Below, in pieces: positions 61,047 to 64,000 of a stretch of DNA of 64,000 bases. Source of the DNA: Bog-756 sp963812525 (lineage in GTDB: Bacteria > Actinomycetota > Acidimicrobiia > Acidimicrobiales > RAAP-2); NCBI GenBank assembly GCA_963812525.1, contig CAWEVL010000011.1, positions 1,286,526 through 1,350,525 of the forward strand. Direction: 5' to 3'. The notes under the pieces are model-generated. The model did no database searches, had not been told where the DNA came from, and saw nothing but the letters and a program-made list of their open reading frames with translations. The position numbers and the translations under genes are program-made. Every line of letters begins with the position of its first letter. Position 1 is the first letter of the stretch.

Positions 61047-61343
61047 CTCGTCGTCTTCGTACAGTTCGATGATGCGGAGGATCGTCTTGATTGCCTAGGG
61101 ATGGGGCCCAGAATCGGCATCGACCACAACCTCAGGCTACGACCGCGGATGGGCTCCAGCAGTTGTCCCGAGAGAGGATGGCAGAATTTGGTAGAATTGT
61201 CTGGGGACTACGTAGTCACAGGCTCTGATCTTCCGTGAGGTTCCCAGAGCCACCCGCTTGATCTGGACTACTCGGAGTCGCTTGCACCGACGGTAGGAAG
61301 CGACAAAGCTCTAAGATGGTCTGCACAACGGAAGGCGGTGGTC

Positions 61344-61535
61344 ATGTGGTGTGTCGTTGAGGGAGAGGACGTTCCCAAGGACTCCCTTGAGTACAACGAA
61401 CAATTCGGTTGGGTGCATTCTCCTCCTGGCAAGCCGCCACATACCGTCGAGGGCAGCCGTCTTGACTCCAAAACGAACACGTGGCTTCCTCTTGAAGTAC
61501 AAAGCCCCCCTGCGGCCCCCGGCAACCCGATCTGA
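61344..61535 (+). CDS. Short hypothetical protein upstream of a membrane protein
   Basis: 63 residues from ATG 61344: MWCVVEGEDVPKDSLEYNEQFGWVHSPPGKPPHTVEGSRLDSKTNTWLPLEVQSPPAAP. It looks like a small globular or disordered protein with aromatic residues and ends 5 bases before the next start, consistent with an operon. No domain is recognised. Confidence 0.45.
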   Translation: MWCVVEGEDVPKDSLEYNEQFGWVHSPPGKPPHTVEGSRLDSKTNTWLPLEVQSPPAAPGNPI

Positions 61536-61540
61536 TTCGT

Positions 61541-62260
61541 ATGCCATGGGAGCCAGAAGATCCTGGAACTCCACCGACCGCGGCCAGCACGCAGGATTTC
61601 ACGATCCGGCTTCAGGCTCTCGCCGACGAATGGAAAGCTTTTGCTCGCGACGAAGCTGTAGAGCGGGATGATTCGGGTACCCGTAATACGGCTCGAAGCG
61701 ACGCCGACAGGGCGAACGAACGAGCACTTTTCAAGTCCATCCATGATGCCTACATATCTGTCGCTTCAGCTTCCCTTGCAAGAGCGCTGACGAGGGGAAC
61801 ATTCGTTGTCACCGCTGCGAGCGCCGTCGTCACGCTCTACACCGGTGTATTGGGCGTTCGGTTCGCCACCGGGAAGGGTGGACAACTCATACCTGCCCGT
61901 GGTTTGATCCCTGCTCTCTACCTCGGCGCTGCTATCGCCTTCGCTGCTGGCTACGTCGCGTTCCTAAAGAGCACGCCCGTAGATATTTCGTTACTTCCAT
62001 CAGGTATCGGCGCCAATGTTGCCGAACAGAGGCTCCAAACGTTTCTCTTCTGGACGTTCAGCGGCGTGCTTGATAGGTCCTGGGCGCTTCGGTCGGCAGT
62101 CGGAGCGCTCGCTCTCGGGGCTGCGACCCTTCCCCTCCCGTTCCTCGCAATCTCCGACGGAGCTGCCTGGCTATCTGAGTTCGGATGGGTGTTTGTTGTG
62201 ATCTTCGCGGTCTGTTGGAAGCCTCGGCCGTGGGAAAAGCAGCGGCTTCACGCCGGGTAG
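61541..62260 (+). CDS. Hypothetical protein with four membrane helices
   Basis: 239 residues. An N-terminal soluble helical part (IRLQALADEWKAFARDEAVERD...TARSDADRANERALFKSIHDAYISVASASLARALTRG) is followed by helices TFVVTAASAVVTLYTGVLGV, LIPALYLGAAIAFAAGYVAFL, WALRSAVGALALGAATLPLPFLAI and WLSEFGWVFVVIFAVCW, with a basic tail. The pattern of a charged helical head on a four-helix bundle recalls membrane sensors or SLATT-like domains of conflict systems, but I cannot assign one. Start ATG 61541; it follows the preceding short gene by five bases. Confidence 0.6.
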   Translation: MPWEPEDPGTPPTAASTQDFTIRLQALADEWKAFARDEAVERDDSGTRNTARSDADRANERALFKSIHDAYISVASASLARALTRGTFVVTAASAVVTLYTGVLGVRFATGKGGQLIPARGLIPALYLGAAIAFAAGYVAFLKSTPVDISLLPSGIGANVAEQRLQTFLFWTFSGVLDRSWALRSAVGALALGAATLPLPFLAISDGAAWLSEFGWVFVVIFAVCWKPRPWEKQRLHAG

Positions 62261-62505
62261 TTCCGGTGGCCGCTGCGGCGAGGACCGGATGACTACCACT
62301 ACAGTGAAGGTGCGCCCGACGGTAGCGGGGATCAACGCACCCACAGCCTTTGTACGGGGACTCACTCCGGGAGATCGGTCGGCGCGGATCAAGGCAGGCG
62401 ACCTACGTCCCTCCAGTGGACCTCTAGCCGCCACTCTCTCGGCGGGACGGGAATCATGACCTTGGACCTATGCACACGCCCGAATGCGTTATACGCGGGG
62501 CACCC

Positions 62506-63181
62506 TTAGGAGACTCCAACCCGGAGCTGCGATCCGGCGCACTTGGTTGGGGTTCCACCCTCCCCCACTACGGTAGTCATTCCATCGTCCGACAGTGCCG
62601 CGGCGATCTCGCTGCAGGACGCACCAGTCCTCCGCAGCGACGTCACGGAACTAACGACTGCTGCCTCCTCCTCGTTGACCACGAGTTCTCCTGCAACGGC
62701 CTTGTAGCCGTACGGGGGCCGCCCGCCCCCATATCCCCCACTTGCGACCTTCGCTGCCTTACCAGCCATCATGCGGCCACTTATGACAGCACGCTCGTAT
62801 TGAGCGATGCCACCAAGCAACTGTCGGATAAGAACACGGGTTGCGTCGTCCCCTTCGAGAGCTGACTCCGAAATAGACGGCACCGCGGCCCCTCCTGCCG
62901 CCAGACGGGCATGCACCGTCTCCTGGAGTAAGAGGTCACGTGCGACTCGATCGGTGGGAAGACCACCAATGCGGTCGCTTCGCCCCGTTCGATCCGGGCC
63001 AGCCTTCAGCTAGCCCACGTCGGTCGTCAAGGCCATTGGAACCCGACTGGCCCTCGTCGCTGACCATAGCGACAAGGCGCAGGTTCTCTGCCTTGCAGTA
63101 GGCCCGAATGGCTGCCTCCTGCACCTCCAGGCCGAAGCCGTCGACCTGCTCCGCTGTGCTGACTCTGGTGTATCCGATCAC
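62506..63181 (-). pseudogene. Serine recombinase/resolvase, frameshifted
   Basis: From GTG 63181 the resolvase N-domain reads VIGYTRVSTAEQVDGFGLEVQEAAIRAYC (catalytic Ser in TRVST), then DEGQSGSNGLDDRRGL. Two shifts follow: near 63010 into LARIERGEATALVVF and near 62960 into DRVARDLLLQETVHARLAAGG, SISESALEGDDATRVLIRQLLGGIAQYERAVISGRM and the recombinase motif GGRPPYGYKAV. The C-terminal DNA-binding part ends early at 62506. It was a large serine-recombinase-like enzyme and is now inactive unless the shifts are errors. Confidence 0.85.
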
Positions 63182-63696
63182 GCACCCAGGTAGTCGAGGG
63201 CACTCACACCCCGGCGGATGGTGCCCGGGTACGCGGATCATCGAGCATGTCATTTCCCGAGACCGCAGGTCCGGCAATGGCACTCGGGTCGAGGCTTGGG
63301 ATGCTGAGAGCTTCGAGCTGGTAGCCAGCCCTCACCTCAGCCTTAGTCCGAATGCGGTGATTTGGGTGGGGACGACGACAATGGCATAGCCGTTACGTAG
63401 ACGGCCTCGACAATCCACCCGATGATCTCGAGCAGCAATACTCGTCCGGGGACACAGGAGCAGCGTTGCTCCCGCAGCCATGCCGGACCGAACGAGCGGC
63501 CATTGCGCTCCACCCCTCACCGCCCTCTCCTTCCCGTGGCGGTTCGCCATGACTTCAGGTTTACAAACTGCTGGGATCGGACGCTCCGATGGGATGGCCC
63601 CAGATCTTGGCCGGCTGACTGAACCAACAGATTGAAGGGTGCACCACTCCTGATGCTGCTGGTGGTACAACGGTCCTGGGCAGGTTGGGAGGGTTA
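63182..63696. other. Intergenic region with a repeat fragment in reverse orientation
   Basis: CTCAGCCTTAGTCC near 63335-63350 is the reverse complement of the GGACTAAGGCTGAG core of copies E and F. No coding frame shows recognisable sequence; several short frames on both strands overlap. Confidence 0.45.
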
Positions 63697-63933
63697 ATGA
63701 CCGATGCACTAAGGGACTGGGCTCCGCCTCCGGAGGACCGGATGCCACCGTCACTCGCCATCTATCAGCCAGGTCATGGGCCGATCTGGGTCGCAACGCT
63801 TCCAAACTGGCGAAACAGGGTTTTCGTCGGCTCTGCGGCCGCAGTCGCCATCGCGATCGCCCTTCGGGGTCTGCCTCTACTTCGGCCTCAGACGTGGTAC
63901 GGCTCAGGGTCAGATCGATCAGGTCAGTTTTGA
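63697..63933 (+). CDS. Hypothetical protein with one membrane helix, tail in repeat DNA
   Basis: 78 residues from ATG 63697: MTDALRDWAPPPEDRMPPSLAIYQ...WRNRVFVGSAAAVAIAIALRGLPLL. One membrane helix follows a Pro-rich soluble start. The last 15 or so residues come from a stretch resembling the dispersed-repeat core (CCTCAGACGTGGTACGGCTCAGGG), suggesting that the original C-terminus was lost. No family recognised. Confidence 0.45.
   Translation: MTDALRDWAPPPEDRMPPSLAIYQPGHGPIWVATLPNWRNRVFVGSAAAVAIAIALRGLPLLRPQTWYGSGSDRSGQF
63873..63925 (+). repeat. Dispersed intergenic repeat, fragment L
   Basis: CGGCCTCAGACGTGGTACGGCTCAGGGTCAGATCGATC keeps the CCTCAG...CGGCTCAGG order of the family but is diverged. 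It overlaps the end of the gene at 63697. Confidence 0.45.
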
Positions 63934-64000
63934 AATACCGAGGTCACTTGGACACAGCGAAATCACCAGTGCACTCAGCGAGAGCTCGATGCCATCGCCC

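Noticed and set aside
1..64000. CRISPR arrays or defence islands
   Set aside because: The repeats present are dispersed and irregularly spaced, with no regular spacer pattern, and no cas or restriction genes are seen.

Overview
The window looks like a chromosomal segment from a GC-rich actinobacterium (about 60% GC by eye), most like the Acidimicrobiia/soil-actinobacterial lineages. The signs are an F420-dependent Ddn-type reductase, two alpha/beta-hydrolase plus class III adenylate cyclase fusions, DUF4331, DUF6131 and DUF4386 proteins, a bacterial P450, and a ZTP (pfl) riboswitch ahead of glyA. No rRNA, intact tRNA, CRISPR array or complete prophage is visible.

Layout. 0-5.7 kb: metabolic singletons (RibD/DHFR-like, broken methyltransferase, PPOX, YdeI, MetF-like) and a first IS110 element. 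5.7-11.6 kb: dispersed repeats, an exported PQQ-type propeller, a second IS110-family transposase followed by five perfect hairpins, a secreted protein and a phytanoyl-CoA-dioxygenase-like enzyme. 11.8-15.9 kb: two paralogous hydrolase-cyclase fusions (one with a ruined catalytic triad), a gene remnant, and a LapA-like gene broken by a 20-bp tandem duplication. 16-20 kb: a P450, then a Tat-exported Cys-repeat protein paired with a MauE-thioredoxin-thioredoxin fusion. 20.4-25.4 kb: a small membrane protein and a giant secreted metallophosphatase with FN3 and Ig-like repeats, interrupted by one missing base. 25.7-34.6 kb: MarR/cupin, TetR, ECF sigma factor, a decayed secreted protein, an ABM monooxygenase, sulfotransferase, sulfatase, DUF4331 and an alpha/beta hydrolase. 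34.6-42.3 kb: a MazEF-type toxin-antitoxin pair, a YdeI-like protein, an FMN reductase, riboswitch-controlled glyA and secreted repeat proteins. 42.3-49.4 kb: a complete but frameshifted IS3 element with inverted repeats and target duplication, amidase/TetR, a broken EamA transporter, a Ddn-like reductase, an SRPBCC protein and DUF3089. 50-57.7 kb: a saccharopine-dehydrogenase-like gene, a PQQ-propeller/phosphoesterase operon, a tRNA-Gly remnant and DUF4386. 57.7-64 kb: small membrane proteins, a frameshifted acyltransferase, hypotheticals and a broken serine recombinase.

Two themes stand out. First, the intergenic spaces carry at least a dozen copies of one dispersed repeat. Its best copies contain three segments (CTCAGCC, GGCTGAG, CTCAGCC) that can form two mutually exclusive hairpins. 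A second, two-copy hairpin family shows a compensatory base-pair change. Second, many genes are broken by single frameshifts, which indicates either a decaying accessory region or uncorrected sequencing errors. The most system-like pair is the Tat/Cys-repeat protein with its apparently dedicated disulfide machinery. The secreted phosphatase/phosphoesterase/propeller proteins suggest an extracellular phosphate or polymer scavenging programme.
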